A DNA stretch of 64,000 nt from Bog-532 sp963775825 (GTDB taxonomy: Bacteria; Actinomycetota; Actinomycetes; Streptosporangiales; Streptosporangiaceae), in NCBI GenBank assembly GCA_963775825.1, contig CAVZKY010000038.1, forward strand, positions 1 through 64,000, written 5' to 3'. Shown in pieces: positions 1 through 8,863 of the stretch. The notes under the pieces were generated by a model, which had not been told where the DNA came from, searched no databases, and was given only the letters and a program-made list of their open reading frames with translations. The first letter of the stretch is position 1. Each line of letters opens with the position of its first letter. A program made the position numbers and the translations under genes.

Positions 1-2171
1 CGGTTCCGTTGTAATACGGAACGGAATAGCTGATGCTCCCCCCCTCGCAGGGCTCGATGGTGACTTCGACCAGCTTGGCGGTCGGGTGCCCCCGCCGCTT
101 CTCGTCGATCGCCTCGAAGGTGCAGACGATACGGTGGATGACGCCACGCAGTTTCTCGGCCAGCAGCCTATACTCTCGCTCGCCCCCCTCCTTCTTGAGC
201 GTCGTCCTGGCCGCATCGATGTCCTGTTGCAGCGTGACCATCCTACGGTAGTGGTCCTCGATGGTCTCGGCCGTCTCATCTTGCTGCCGTTCCAGGTCGG
301 CTATCTTGGCCTCCAGAGCGACGAGTTCGGCCTTGGCCTTCTCCTTGGCCCGCGGCGTCGGCAGGTCGGCCCACCTCTTCGTCATGTCCGTGTGCTGGGC
401 CTCCAGCCGCTCGATTTCGTCGCCGATCTTGTCGGGGTCGTAGCTGGCCCGGTAAGCGTCGATGAGGGCACGGAAGTAGGGATGTGATGGTGCGTAATCG
501 ATGGGGCTATTCTTCGCCTTCTCGGCGAGTTCATTCAGCGAGGCGCCGAATCGGTCGAGGACGCGGGGGTTGGCGGGCTGTCCGGCATCGGCTAGACTCT
601 CCGTCCGTTCCGCCGCAATCCTCGCCTCTTCGTCGGCCAGGATCGCCCCGAACTGCTCAGGGCAATGCTCGGCGAGGTAGGAGACCAGCCGCTCGACGCC
701 CTCCCCGAACTTCTGCCAGTAGTCGTTTGCCTGCTCCTCCCGCCGGTCAGGCATGGAGCCCGACTTCAGCGCCGCCTTGACGCCTTGCATAAGCAGTTCC
801 CAGCTTGTCCCCGCCTCATCCAGCCAACGCTTGACGTAGACCTCGATCTCGTCTTGCCAGACCGGGTTGCGTCGGCACGAGGACTCTTCCGCCCGTCCGG
901 TGCGACAGGACGTGTGGTAGGTCGAGCAGTAGTATTCGTAGCGGACCTCCTCCCCCTTCTTGATGGCCCGAGGACGCATCTGCTCCCCACAGTTGCCGCA
1001 GTAGAGCAGTCCGTTGAGGTACTCGTAGGCCAGGCGAGGCGTGCGGGGACGCTCCTGCCGGTGTTTTAGCTTCTCTTGCACCTTCTCCCAGACTTCGGCA
1101 TCAATCAGTGGGTCGAACAGAAGCCGGTCGCTGACTACCCAATCCTGCCGGGCATTCTTGGACTCCTTCTCTCCGTAGTTGAGATCGGGAGTCACCTGAC
1201 CGCCCGTGTGGCGGTGGAATTTGCCCGAGTGTCGTCGGCCGTAGGCATAGCGACCCATGTAGGCGGGGTTCTCCAGCATCCGAGCGATGTGGACGGGCTG
1301 GAACTTGTCGCCGTAGGCGGTGCGGAAGCCCCCTTGGTTCAGGAGACGGGCCAGGTCGGCGAAGCTGACCGCCTGCTCGGCGTAGGTGCGGAATACTTCC
1401 CTAACCGCATCCAGCTTCGCCTGATCCCTGCTGGGGGTCAGGCGTCGTTCCTCGGTCTTGTTGTTGTGCGGGGGATGGTTGTTGGGGCCGTCCCAACGCT
1501 CCTCCCGGCCATCGGGGTAGACCTTGACCCTGAAGAGCGAGTAGACGTTCTTCATCTTGCCCCGCTTGTCCGGCTTCCTGTCGATGACTTCGCCGCCCTG
1601 GTAGATGACCCGCCACAGTTCCTTGTCCGGGTCCGCGGCTGTAGCAGGCTTTGTCCAGACCGAAGGGTGAGGGTCCGCCTTGACATTCCCCGTCCTCGGC
1701 GTGCTTGACGTGACCGCTCAGCGTCCGGTGGGACTTGTCCCGCTGCTCCCTCGCGGATTGCTTACCGCTGACCCAGGCTTGCAGTTCCGTGGCGTCGTCC
1801 TCGCCCGTCCATTCCTTGCCCGTGGAGTCGTAGAGTCGGCACCCGGCCTCTTCAAGACGGTAGAGGTAGGCGATCAGCTGCTTGGAACTCTTCGTGCCGA
1901 AGCGGTCCCGCTCGCTGACGACGATCCACCGCACCTGACCCGACTCGGCCATCTTCATCAGCCGTTGGAACTCGGGCCGGTCGTCGGCGGTGTCGCGTGC
2001 CCAACCGTGGTCCTTGAACCAGAGATGTTCCGAGATCGTGACCCCGTGCCGCTCCTCGAAGCCGTGGATGTCCTTGTACTGCCGTAGCGTGTCCTGCTGG
2101 TCCGCGGACACGCGGATGTAGGCCGCCCCGTCGCCCGTCAGGTCCAGCCGGCTGCCGTTATCCCTTGACAT
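1..2171 (-). CDS. Large serine recombinase, frameshifted, runs off left edge
   Basis: Site-specific DNA recombinase of the large serine family. The N-terminal resolvase domain (from 2171, start ATG preceded by AGAGGAG) has the nucleophile Ser in AAYIRVS. The reading frame is lost near 1640-1650, after GLDKACY. In the next minus frame the protein continues unbroken to position 1: a recombinase domain (NQGGFRTAYGDKF, ENPAYMGRYAYG), a zinc ribbon (CGNCGEQM near 985-1005 with a later Cys pair near 910-935) and a long charged coiled-coil tail. Only one base too many is needed to explain the break, so this may be a sequencing indel rather than a real pseudogene. No stop codon is seen before the window edge. 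Genes of this kind move integrative elements, so the planctomycete-like piece may itself be mobile. Confidence 0.85.
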
Positions 2172-2641
2172 GCGCTACTCCTCTTGTAGCCCTCAAGAGT
2201 GAAGTGCGGCAGGCCGGTGAGGTGCCGGCTCTTCGGGTGTACAGCCCTAGCCGCACTATTCATCCTATCAATTTTGTGGCCAATTGTCCAGCCGGCCGGG
2301 CGGGAAAACGGTACTGCTGAGCTTGAGCTTCGTCCGTTCCCGTCCCCCGGTTCCCGACGGAACCCCCGTTCCCGTTGCAAGGCTGGGGCGCCAAGCCGTC
2401 CGGGTTCCCCCGCGGGGAATTTACCCCGACCCGCCAGCCGACCCGGCTGAACGAATCCTGGCGGGTCTACGGGGGTGGGCAGGTGCCCATGTAGGCGCGG
2501 GGACTGTTGGAGCCCACAAGGAAATCATGAGCCCTGGACTTGCCACATTAGCGAGGGCATATACAATGAAGATCAGATAGCGGGCAGATGCAAGCCGGAT
2601 GGTCCAGCAAGCCTCTTCCCGCCACCTTGAGGAGTCAGAAG
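2172..2641. other. Intergenic region upstream of the recombinase
   Basis: About 470 bases between the divergent recombinase and the next plus-strand gene. No convincing ORF. It should hold the recombinase promoter, and for large serine recombinases the attachment core often lies next to the gene, but no core can be identified from one sequence. Confidence 0.4.
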
Positions 2642-2998
2642 ATGGACGAGCAAGCGACCGAACAAGTCACCGAGCAGGTCAGCGAGAACGGGCAGGAGCG
2701 TCCCGCTCACAAGGCCACCTTCGCCTCGCCCAGCTTGGCGAAGGCCGTCACCCCGCCCAGCCAGCGGTTCAAGGTCTACGAGGTCACGGCCCCCGACGGC
2801 AGCAAGGTCTTCGTGTCGGCGCAAAACACCGAGTTGGCGATCAGCCTGGCAGCCCGCGAGGCCGGCTGGAAGGCCGAAGTCGCTGAGCCGAAGGGACCGG
2901 GAGCTATCACCAAGGAGCGGGTCGCCGCGAAGCTGGCCGAGCTGACCGACGAGGAGCTGGCCGAGATGGGACTGACCCGGAAGAAGGGCAAGAAGTAA
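2642..2998 (+). CDS. Small conserved-looking protein of unknown function
   Basis: 118 residues from ATG at 2642, with GAGGAG about eight bases upstream; a longer start at 2588 lacks such a site. The first 25 residues are acidic and Gln-rich, the middle (RFKVYEVTAPDGSKVFVSA) looks like a short beta fold, followed by helical segments and a basic Lys-rich end (RKKGKK). No signal peptide or membrane segment. I do not recognise the family. It is followed by a perfect 12-bp hairpin and then a zinc-ribbon gene on the same strand, so both may belong to the integrated-element cargo next to the recombinase. Confidence 0.6.
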   Translation: MDEQATEQVTEQVSENGQERPAHKATFASPSLAKAVTPPSQRFKVYEVTAPDGSKVFVSAQNTELAISLAAREAGWKAEVAEPKGPGAITKERVAAKLAELTDEELAEMGLTRKKGKK

Positions 2999-3013
2999 CC
3001 GGCGTCGAGAGTT

Positions 3014-3044
3014 GGGGCCGGGGTGCTGCTAACACCCCGGCCCC
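3014..3044 (+). terminator. Perfect 12-bp GC hairpin between two small genes
   Basis: GGGGCCGGGGTG (3014-3025) pairs fully with CACCCCGGCCCC (3033-3044) across a 7-base loop. No U-run follows, so it could be a weak terminator or an mRNA-stabilising hairpin. Confidence 0.55.
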
Positions 3045-3074
3045 TGGATCAACCCTGGCTGAGAGGATCGACCG

Positions 3075-3335
3075 ATGACAAGCTTACCAAGGTGTCCCCG
3101 CTGCGGGCAACCGCTAGAGGTCTTCGAGTCCGAGCGGTACTGCCAACACTGCGACAGCTACAGGCTGACCCGCCCGATCTTCGAGAAGTGGATGGCCGAG
3201 GTCGATGATGCCCTCGTCAAGAAGGTGGGCGTGGCGTCGAGTGACCTGCCGGACGTGTGCTACCGCGACATGTACAGCCAGGGCGTGACGGCCGAGGAGG
3301 CGGCCGACGGGGCGATCACGAACAGCATGAACTGA
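3075..3335 (+). CDS. Small zinc-ribbon protein
   Basis: 86 residues from ATG at 3075, with GAGAGG about eight bases upstream. Two CxxC knuckles (CPRCG at residues 7-11 and CQHC near residue 23) form a rubredoxin-like zinc ribbon; the remaining 60 residues are helical and acidic (FEKWMAEVDDALVKK). No membrane segment. Role unknown; zinc-ribbon mini-proteins usually bind nucleic acid or a partner protein. A strong terminator follows directly. Confidence 0.6.
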   Translation: MTSLPRCPRCGQPLEVFESERYCQHCDSYRLTRPIFEKWMAEVDDALVKKVGVASSDLPDVCYRDMYSQGVTAEEAADGAITNSMN

Positions 3336-3362
3336 CCGCCCTCGACAACCCGCTACCATGCG

Positions 3363-3397
3363 GCCCCCGGTCGGCTTCGGCTGGCCGGGGGCTTTTT
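3363..3397 (+). terminator. Rho-independent terminator
   Basis: GCCCCCGG (3363-3370) pairs with CCGGGGGC (3385-3392), followed by TTTTT at 3393-3397. It ends the small-gene run before the PEP-CTERM gene. Confidence 0.8.
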
Positions 3398-3514
3398 CGT
3401 TGGACTCGGGCCGCGGCCGGGTAGAGTCATCCTCGACAATCCCCCTGCGAGGTCACGGCCCGACAATGGACGGGCACGGCCGCGAGCGAGTCAACTTCTA
3501 CGAAGGGGGATGCC

Positions 3515-4387
3515 ATGCGCACACGCAGGCGGTTCGGGGCGGTTGTGCTGGGGTTGGCGGCGTTGGTTCTGTTGGTCGGGGGTGTCCGGCCGGTCAGGGC
3601 GGACGTGATGACCCCGCCGGGGCTTACGCCGGGGCAGCAGTTCCGCATCGTCTTCGTCACGACCACCACCACACAAGCCACCTCCAGCAGCATATCGACC
3701 TACGACAACATCGTAGCGACCGACGCGGTGAGCGGGGGGCTCGGGACTTACGCGGGGCAACCAGTCATGTGGGAGGCCATCGCAACCACCTACGACCCAA
3801 CCACCAACCCAACCGGTGTCACGGCGGTGTCCCGTCTCCCTACCGACGGCGTCCCGATCTATCTTCCCACCGGGTTGGAAGTAGCCACGGGGGGAGCGGC
3901 GTTGTGGAACACGACAAACCATGATTTACAGAACCCCATTGACGAGACCGCCAACGGCACCACTCCAATAGACCTACCAACCTGGACGGGCACCGGCCCG
4001 ACAGGACTGACCTCCCCAACGGGCCCGCTCGGTTCGACCGGCATGCCGGCGACCGGGTTCTTCGAGGACAAAACCACAGGGTGGGTCGATAGCTCGCCCG
4101 CCGATCCCATCGACCCTTTTCCGCTCTATGGTTTTTCTTCCGTCCTCACAGTCCCAGCAGCGGCGCCCCCGGCCGTGCCGGAGCCGGGGTCGCTCACGCT
4201 CGTGCTGGTGGGCCTCGGCGGGTTGGTGGGGGCTCGTCGTTGGCGGCGGTGGCGTGAAGCCTCCGCGCGGCCCGCGTCCTCCCCCAGCCCACTCGTGACC
4301 CACCGGCAGGACAGCCCTGGCCGGCTGGCGGCGGTGGCGGAAGCGGTCAGCAACGGCGTAGGCACCCCGACACGAGAGAGCCTGTGA
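3515..4387 (+). CDS. PEP-CTERM sorting-domain secreted protein
   Basis: 290 residues, ATG at 3515 after a GAAGGGGG site. A signal peptide covers about residues 1-29 (RTRRR, a hydrophobic run, then VRA-D). The secreted body is rich in Thr, Gly and Pro. Near residue 220 comes VPEPGS, a hydrophobic stretch and RRWRRWR, the tripartite PEP-CTERM signal recognised by exosortase. A further tail of roughly 40 residues follows the Arg cluster, where most such proteins end; it may be a frameshift read-through. PEP-CTERM proteins belong to planctomycetes, verrucomicrobia and some proteobacteria rather than actinomycetes, so this gene is the clearest taxonomic marker for the left piece. Confidence 0.8.
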   Translation: MRTRRRFGAVVLGLAALVLLVGGVRPVRADVMTPPGLTPGQQFRIVFVTTTTTQATSSSISTYDNIVATDAVSGGLGTYAGQPVMWEAIATTYDPTTNPTGVTAVSRLPTDGVPIYLPTGLEVATGGAALWNTTNHDLQNPIDETANGTTPIDLPTWTGTGPTGLTSPTGPLGSTGMPATGFFEDKTTGWVDSSPADPIDPFPLYGFSSVLTVPAAAPPAVPEPGSLTLVLVGLGGLVGARRWRRWREASARPASSPSPLVTHRQDSPGRLAAVAEAVSNGVGTPTRESL

Positions 4388-4391
4388 TCCG

Positions 4392-4427
4392 GCCCCGCGG
4401 CGGCGACGTGCTGCCACGGGGCGTTTT
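4392..4427 (+). terminator. Probable rho-independent terminator after the PEP-CTERM gene
   Basis: GCCCCG (4392-4397) pairs with CGGGGC (4417-4422), with further internal pairing and GTTTT after the stem. It begins four bases past the stop codon. Confidence 0.65.
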
Positions 4428-4540
4428 CGTTGGCGTTCGGCGGTGCGGGCGGGTAGGCTTGTCCGGAGGTCGGGGCGGCAAGGTTCCTGTAGCGGCCAGG
4501 GCCGGTGTTCACGGGGTCAAGCAATTGAAGGCGGATCGAC

Positions 4541-4975
4541 ATGAAGCGGGTACTCTGCCTCCTGTGCTCGGCCGCCCTGCTCTGCGGGTGTGGCAAGGGC
4601 AAGAGTCGTGAGGAACTACAGGTCGAAGCGAAGGAGAATCTGCAAGCCGCGGGGTGGGAGGAAGTGAAATTCATTTACGAAAACGGTCACGGCGCGGATT
4701 TCTACGCAGTGACCGCATGGCATTCCGTCAGCGGAAAGCGGTACTGCTTCCTCGCCCAAGGCCAGTACAAGAGCGTCCCGCCGATGGCGTTCGTGCGGAC
4801 CGACGAGCACTTCACCCGTCCGGACACCAACATCCTGACGTTCTTCACCGAGGGGCCCAACAACGGCAGCACCATCGAGGGCAGTGGCTACACGCCCGAG
4901 TTGGCCAAGCACAAGGATGGGTTCGTGTCTTTCGGTATGGAACTTTGGAAGATGACAAAACCAGTACTGAATTGA
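4541..4975 (+). CDS. Small lipoprotein of unknown function
   Basis: 144 residues. MKRVLCLLCSAALLCGCGKG is a lipoprotein signal: short basic start, hydrophobic core, lipobox with the acylated Cys near residue 15 or 17. The mature part starts with a charged helix (KSREELQVEAKENLQAAGW) followed by a mixed alpha/beta region that resembles small periplasmic sensor or inhibitor folds, but I cannot name a family. It stands alone with a promoter-sized gap upstream. Confidence 0.65.
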   Translation: MKRVLCLLCSAALLCGCGKGKSREELQVEAKENLQAAGWEEVKFIYENGHGADFYAVTAWHSVSGKRYCFLAQGQYKSVPPMAFVRTDEHFTRPDTNILTFFTEGPNNGSTIEGSGYTPELAKHKDGFVSFGMELWKMTKPVLN

Positions 4976-5155
4976 GTCGGCGATCTCCCCGGTTTCGGCA
5001 TCTGCCTCGGGACGGCCGACACCGCTTGAAATCCGTGCCCGCGACCACCCGCCGGCATGGCCCACCTCCGCAGCCGGTTGCCGCGAGCGACCGGCACAGG
5101 GCCCACGGCCGTCAACCCGTGGGCTTCCTTCTTGCGCAGCAGCCAGCCTCGCGCA

Positions 5156-5821
5156 TCACGACGCCAGGCACTGCGGCCCCTCGTTGCGGGGGTTGCTGAC
5201 GTAGCTGCCCACCGGCACGGCCTTCATCGCCTCGGCCGGGTACGGACGTAGCAGCGCGTGCAGCTGCTCGGGCGGGGTCCGCGGGTCGAGCCACGTCCCG
5301 TAGTCCTGCGGCGCGAGGATGACCGGCATCCGGTCGTGGATCGGCCGCACCAACTCGTTCGCTTCCGTCGTGATGATCGTGCAGCTTTCCACCGTCGCGC
5401 CGCCTTCGTCCCGCCAGCGCCTCCATAGCCTTGCGAGGGCGAACGGTCCCCCGCCCTTCATGCGGATGTGAAACGGCTGCTTCTTCTTCCCGCCCGTCGC
5501 CACCCACTCGTAGAACCCGGTGGTCGGGATGAGGCAGCGCCTCGACTTGAACGCCGAGCGGAAGGCCGGCTTGGTGGCGACCGTCTCAGCCCGGGCGTTG
5601 ATGAGCGAGTTACCGACCCGGGCATCCTGAGCCCAGGAAGGAATCAAACCCCACCGCATGGCCCGGAAGGTCCGCTGCCCGTCGTCGAGGCGGCACCACG
5701 ACGACGACTTGCGTGGGCGAGATGTTGTAGCGGGCGGGAGGTCCGGCACGTCGGCCGGGTCGAGGTCGAACAGCCGGGCCAGCTCGGCGTGCGAGGAGAA
5801 TTGCGTGTATCGGCCGCACAT
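5156..5821 (-). CDS. SRAP/HMCES-family abasic-site protein (YedK-like), with compensating frameshifts
   Basis: 221 residues. SRAP proteins bind abasic sites in single-stranded DNA and form a stable thiazolidine crosslink through Cys2. Here MCGRYTQ gives Cys2; NARAETV, GFYEW and HDRMPVIL (active-site His) follow in the usual order, and length fits the family. Residues about 32-46 do not match: the conserved ARYNISPTQ is encoded on the same strand but in another frame around 5700-5735. One base is missing upstream of it and one is extra downstream, so the frame is restored at LDDGQRTFRAMRWG. As written the protein would lack the conserved Arg/Asn motif that contacts DNA; this is more likely two indel errors than biology. 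Confidence 0.85.
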   Translation of the reverse strand: MCGRYTQFSSHAELARLFDLDPADVPDLPPATTSRPRKSSSWCRLDDGQRTFRAMRWGLIPSWAQDARVGNSLINARAETVATKPAFRSAFKSRRCLIPTTGFYEWVATGGKKKQPFHIRMKGGGPFALARLWRRWRDEGGATVESCTIITTEANELVRPIHDRMPVILAPQDYGTWLDPRTPPEQLHALLRPYPAEAMKAVPVGSYVSNPRNEGPQCLAS

Positions 5822-5983
5822 GGCAAGGGCCTCCGATGGGGTGTCCCACGTCCTTGTCGGCCCGACTGTAGGTCAGGGTTGAGTCGAAACGATCACCGCC
5901 TTGGGCTGGACACCGCCCCGGCGTGGGGCTATAGCCCTGCCCCACGCTGCCGATCGTCCGGAGGTGCCCGAAGGAGGACTGTC

Positions 5984-6082
5984 ATGTGGGAACTGACCCG
6001 CGATTACTGGGTTTTCCTCTCCTATTTTGCGCTCATTTCCTTCCTGGCGGTGATGTCCCTCCGCGAGATGCCGGTGAAGTAG
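5984..6082 (+). CDS. 32-residue single-span membrane peptide
   Basis: ATG at 5984 with AAGGAGG at 5971-5977, an almost ideal ribosome binding site. The peptide starts MWELTRDYW and has one hydrophobic segment (WVFLSYFALISFLAVMSL) followed by a short charged end. Function unknown. The strong site argues that it is translated despite its size. Confidence 0.5.
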   Translation: MWELTRDYWVFLSYFALISFLAVMSLREMPVK

Positions 6083-6114
6083 GCCGGGGCGAATTCGCAA
6101 GGTCTACCCCGGGT

Positions 6115-6862
6115 GCCCGACCGCCCGCATTCCTCTTGATCGGCGCCTGTTCCTGCTTGCACTCGTCCCCGGGTGCCTGGCCCTGTCGCCGTCCCGGCCC
6201 GTCGCCGTACTGGCCCTCGACGTGGAGACGAACAAACCCATCCCGGGGGCGGCCGTCCACCTCTCCTATCCCCTCAGCCAGTCCCCCCTCGCGCCGGCGG
6301 AGTGTTCCGCGACGACCGGGCCGGACGGCATCGCCCGGCTCGAGCGCCACGGCCTACGGAGAAGAGGGGGTCCGGGTGGACGCCAGTCGCCAGGGTATCT
6401 GGGCGAGGGGAAGGCTCGACGGTCGAGTTCGTCCAGTCCATCGAGCGGGCGCACTTCTTCGAGGCAGTCGAACGGCGGCCCGCCAACGTTACCGTGACGC
6501 TGTACGCCGGGCCTACCCCCACGGTCGAGCTGGTCCTGCCGACCGGCTACCGTGGCGTGGTCAAAGCGGACGTCCTCGCGCCGAGGACGTCCCTTGCCCG
6601 CCGGGTCGGCGCCTGTTCAGCGCCGCCGTCCCGGCCTCGGGGGTGGTGCAGGTCGTGGGGCCGCTCCTGCTGCGGCGCGTCGGCGAGGCCGACTTCCGGG
6701 CTTGCTTTGCCGACGGCACGCCGCTGCGCATCTCCGAGGATGAGAAGGACGTCGGCCTTTGGCTACTTAGCGCCGAGGGCTTGTCGCGCTACTCGTTCTA
6801 CGTCGGCACGGCGCGGGAACACGACGACTTCCTGCGCTTGACCCCGACCCAGGCCAAGGCGG
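6115..6862 (+). pseudogene. Secreted protein with Ig-like/regulatory N-domain, multiply frameshifted and cut at the junction
   Basis: Coding potential moves between frames: a signal-peptide-like start (RRLFLLALVPGCLALSPSRP, about 6155) and a carboxypeptidase-regulatory-like segment (ALDVETNKPIPGAAVHL); then YGEEGVRVDASRQGIW; then STVEFVQSIERAHFFEAVER and later TVELVLPTGYRG; then VVQVVGPLLLRRVGEADF to about 6850. At least three indels are needed to read one protein. The last frame runs into the actinomycete sequence near 6862 and loses meaning. No start codon could be fixed with confidence. It resembles planctomycete secreted proteins of unknown role. Confidence 0.5.
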
Positions 6863-6880
6863 CGCCGCCGCGAGCAGGAT
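6855..6880. other. Likely junction of two unrelated sequences
   Basis: Left of here a plus-strand secreted-protein frame (DDFLRLTPTQAK) ends in meaningless sequence; right of here a minus-strand LuxR-type ATPase loses homology right after LPTEVRRLILLAAA. The overlap is the low-complexity GCGGCGCCGCCGCG. Both genes are cut at the same point, with no transposase, tRNA or repeat to mark an integration. Confidence 0.6.
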
Positions 6881-7711
6881 CAGCCGCCGGACCTCGGTTG
6901 GCAGCTCACCCAGGCGCACTGCGTACTGACCTTCGATGCGCCTGGGCAGATCTCCCGCGCCCGGAAGACCGAACCCGCCGGCGAGGTCGGCGCTCCGGCC
7001 TCGGTAGAGCTCGAGCAGGGCCAGCGGATGGCCGTGTGTCTCCTCGAGAATCCGGGCACGGACGCTCTCGTCCAGCGGACCTGAGGTGACCGTCGCCAGC
7101 AGCGCCCGAGCCGACCGTTCATCCAGTCCGCCCAGCCGGAGTTCGGGCAGACCCGCCAGGTGATTCGGCGAGGGAGCTCCTGGGGCCGGCGTCCGGACCG
7201 CGAACACCAGCGCTACCGGCTCCGCCAGCATGCGGCGCCCGACGAATCCGAGGACCTGGGCCGAGGCCTGGTCGAGCCACTGCGCGTCGTCCACGACGCA
7301 CAGCATCGGCTGCTCCTCGGAGGTCTCCGCCATGAGGCTGAGCGCCGCGAGGGCGACCAGGAACCGGTCGGGGCTATTTCCGGAGGCAAGCCCGAACGCG
7401 ACGCTGAGCCCGCGCCGCTGAGGCTCGGCCAGCGACCCGAGCCGGCCGAGCATCGGCGCGCACAGCTGGTGCAGCCCGGCGAAGGGCAGCTCCATCTCCG
7501 ACTCGACTCCGGCCACGCGGGCCACCCAGAAACCGGACGCCTCGGCGGTCAGATGTCGCAGCAGTTCCGTCTTGCCGATCCCCGGCTCTCCCCGCACGAC
7601 CAGGACGGCGCTCCGACCGTTTCGCACGTTTCCGATGAGCCGTCCCAGGATCTCCAGCTCGCCCGTCCTGCCGAACAACCCGGGCGGGGGATGCACTGTC
7701 ACACCGACCAT
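6870..7711 (-). pseudogene. LuxR-family (MalT/STAND-like) ATPase regulator, C-terminus lost at the junction
   Basis: The N-terminal NTPase module of a large ATP-binding LuxR regulator. Visible parts: LFGRTGELEILGRLI near the start, P-loop GEPGIGKT (near residue 42), LPFAGLHQLCAPML, Walker B LCVVDDAQWLD and a winged-helix beginning LGELPTEVRRLILLAAA. The family normally has 850-950 residues and ends in a TPR region and a LuxR helix-turn-helix; here only about 280 true residues remain and the last 30 are junction read-through. Without the DNA-binding end it cannot act as a regulator. Confidence 0.8.
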
Positions 7712-7907
7712 CCCGGAGTGAGGGCTAGCGGAGACGCTTCACCTGAACGCTACCCGCCACCTCAGACGCGCCGCAACGGGCCAGATGAGCAGTCGGATAC
7801 CGGCACCGCCTCGGGAATCTAACGCTGGTTCTGGCGGGCCTGGCTTTGAAAGCGGGCGATCTGAGCCAAGGATCAGCTTTATCGGCGGCGCGAGAAGGCC
7901 CGTCGGC

Positions 7908-8624
7908 CTAGTGACCCGCGATCTGGCCGCCGTCGATGTGCAGGATCTCGCCGGTGATGTACGGCGATGACTCCAGGAACAGGATGCCGTCGACGATGTC
8001 GCTGACCTGGCCGGCGCACCCGAGCGGGGGAAGCCGGTCACCAAGTCCCTCGCAGCTGTCCGCCAGGTGCACCGGGGTCTCGATGATGCCGGGCGAGACG
8101 GCGTTGACCCGGATGCCCTGGGAGGCGTACTCGACGGCCAGCGACCGGGTGGCCGCAGCCAGACCGCCCTTGGTCAGCGCAGCGAGCACTGAGGGCGCAT
8201 GCGAGTTCGCGACCTCGGCGAGGGTGGCCGAGATGGTCACCACGTGGCCGCCGTACCGCGCCGCCATCTCGGCGATGACCCGCTGGGTCAGCCAGAAGAA
8301 CCCGGTGAGGTTCACCCCGACGACGAGGGCGTAGTCCTCGGCGGTGCAGTCGGTGAACGGCTTGGAAACGAACACGCCGGCGTTGTTGACCAGGGTGTCG
8401 ATGCGCCCGAACCGCCCCAGTGCTCCCTCGATGATCCGGTCGGCGGTTGCGGGCTTCGCGATGTCGCCCTCGACGGTGAGCACATCCGGGTCCTCCGACG
8501 GCTTGATCGTGCGGCCGCTGGCCACCACCGCCCAGCCCCGCCCGCGGTACCCGGCCACCAGGCCGGCGCCGATGCCCTGAGAGCCTCCGGTGATGATGGC
8601 GACCCCCCGGTCGTCCCCGGTCAT
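7908..8624 (-). CDS. Short-chain dehydrogenase/reductase
   Basis: 238 residues, NAD(P)-dependent classical SDR. Start ATG at 8624 overlaps the stop of the upstream stub as ATGA, so translation is probably coupled; a longer frame upstream is only a shadow of that stub. Motifs: GGSQGIGAG cofactor loop (near residue 13), NNAG (near 86), a Ser in TISAT, and the PG-xxx-TP loop after the helix. The usual YxxxK is not clean: the position reads VLAALTKG, with Leu/Ala where Tyr is expected, so catalysis may be impaired. C-terminus ITGEILHIDGG is typical. The substrate cannot be told; the muconolactone-isomerase stub and cupin upstream suggest an aromatic or sugar-acid catabolic operon that has decayed. 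Confidence 0.85.
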   Translation of the reverse strand: MTGDDRGVAIITGGSQGIGAGLVAGYRGRGWAVVASGRTIKPSEDPDVLTVEGDIAKPATADRIIEGALGRFGRIDTLVNNAGVFVSKPFTDCTAEDYALVVGVNLTGFFWLTQRVIAEMAARYGGHVVTISATLAEVANSHAPSVLAALTKGGLAAATRSLAVEYASQGIRVNAVSPGIIETPVHLADSCEGLGDRLPPLGCAGQVSDIVDGILFLESSPYITGEILHIDGGQIAGH

Positions 8625-8829
8625 GGGATGATCATCGCCGGGTCGCTCGGGTGCCGGCTGAGCGTCACCTCGTCGGTGCGCCACACCCGCAGCGGCATCG
8701 AGGCCAGGACCTCCTCGAGCTGGCCGCCGTCCGCGGCGGCGAACAGCCCGAGCGAGCGCCATTCACCCGGCCGCAGCGGCGGACGCCACAGGCGCAGCAG
8801 GTGCCCCGCCGCTGCCAGTTCGCCTGCTA
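8621..8829 (-). pseudogene. Muconolactone delta-isomerase-like gene, 3' part only
   Basis: About 68 residues match the C-terminal half of the small muconolactone isomerase / YciI-like dimeric barrel: GELAAAGHLLRLWRPP, then LGLFAAADGGQLEEVLASMP and RVWRTDEVT. A stop codon lies directly before this stretch and the N-terminal strand-helix is absent. The stop overlaps the SDR start (ATGA), showing that both were once one operon. Confidence 0.65.
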
Positions 8830-8863
8830 GCGATCAGGGTGCCGCCGAACGCTCTCTCGCCAC

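Noticed and set aside
5986..7089. A 367-codon plus-strand frame crossing the junction
   Set aside because: It is composed of shadow frame, the end of the secreted protein and antisense LuxR sequence; no single family fits.
7908..8762. Longer SDR start at 8,762
   Set aside because: The extra 46 residues are the shadow of the muconolactone-isomerase stub in another frame; the ATGA overlap supports 8,624.
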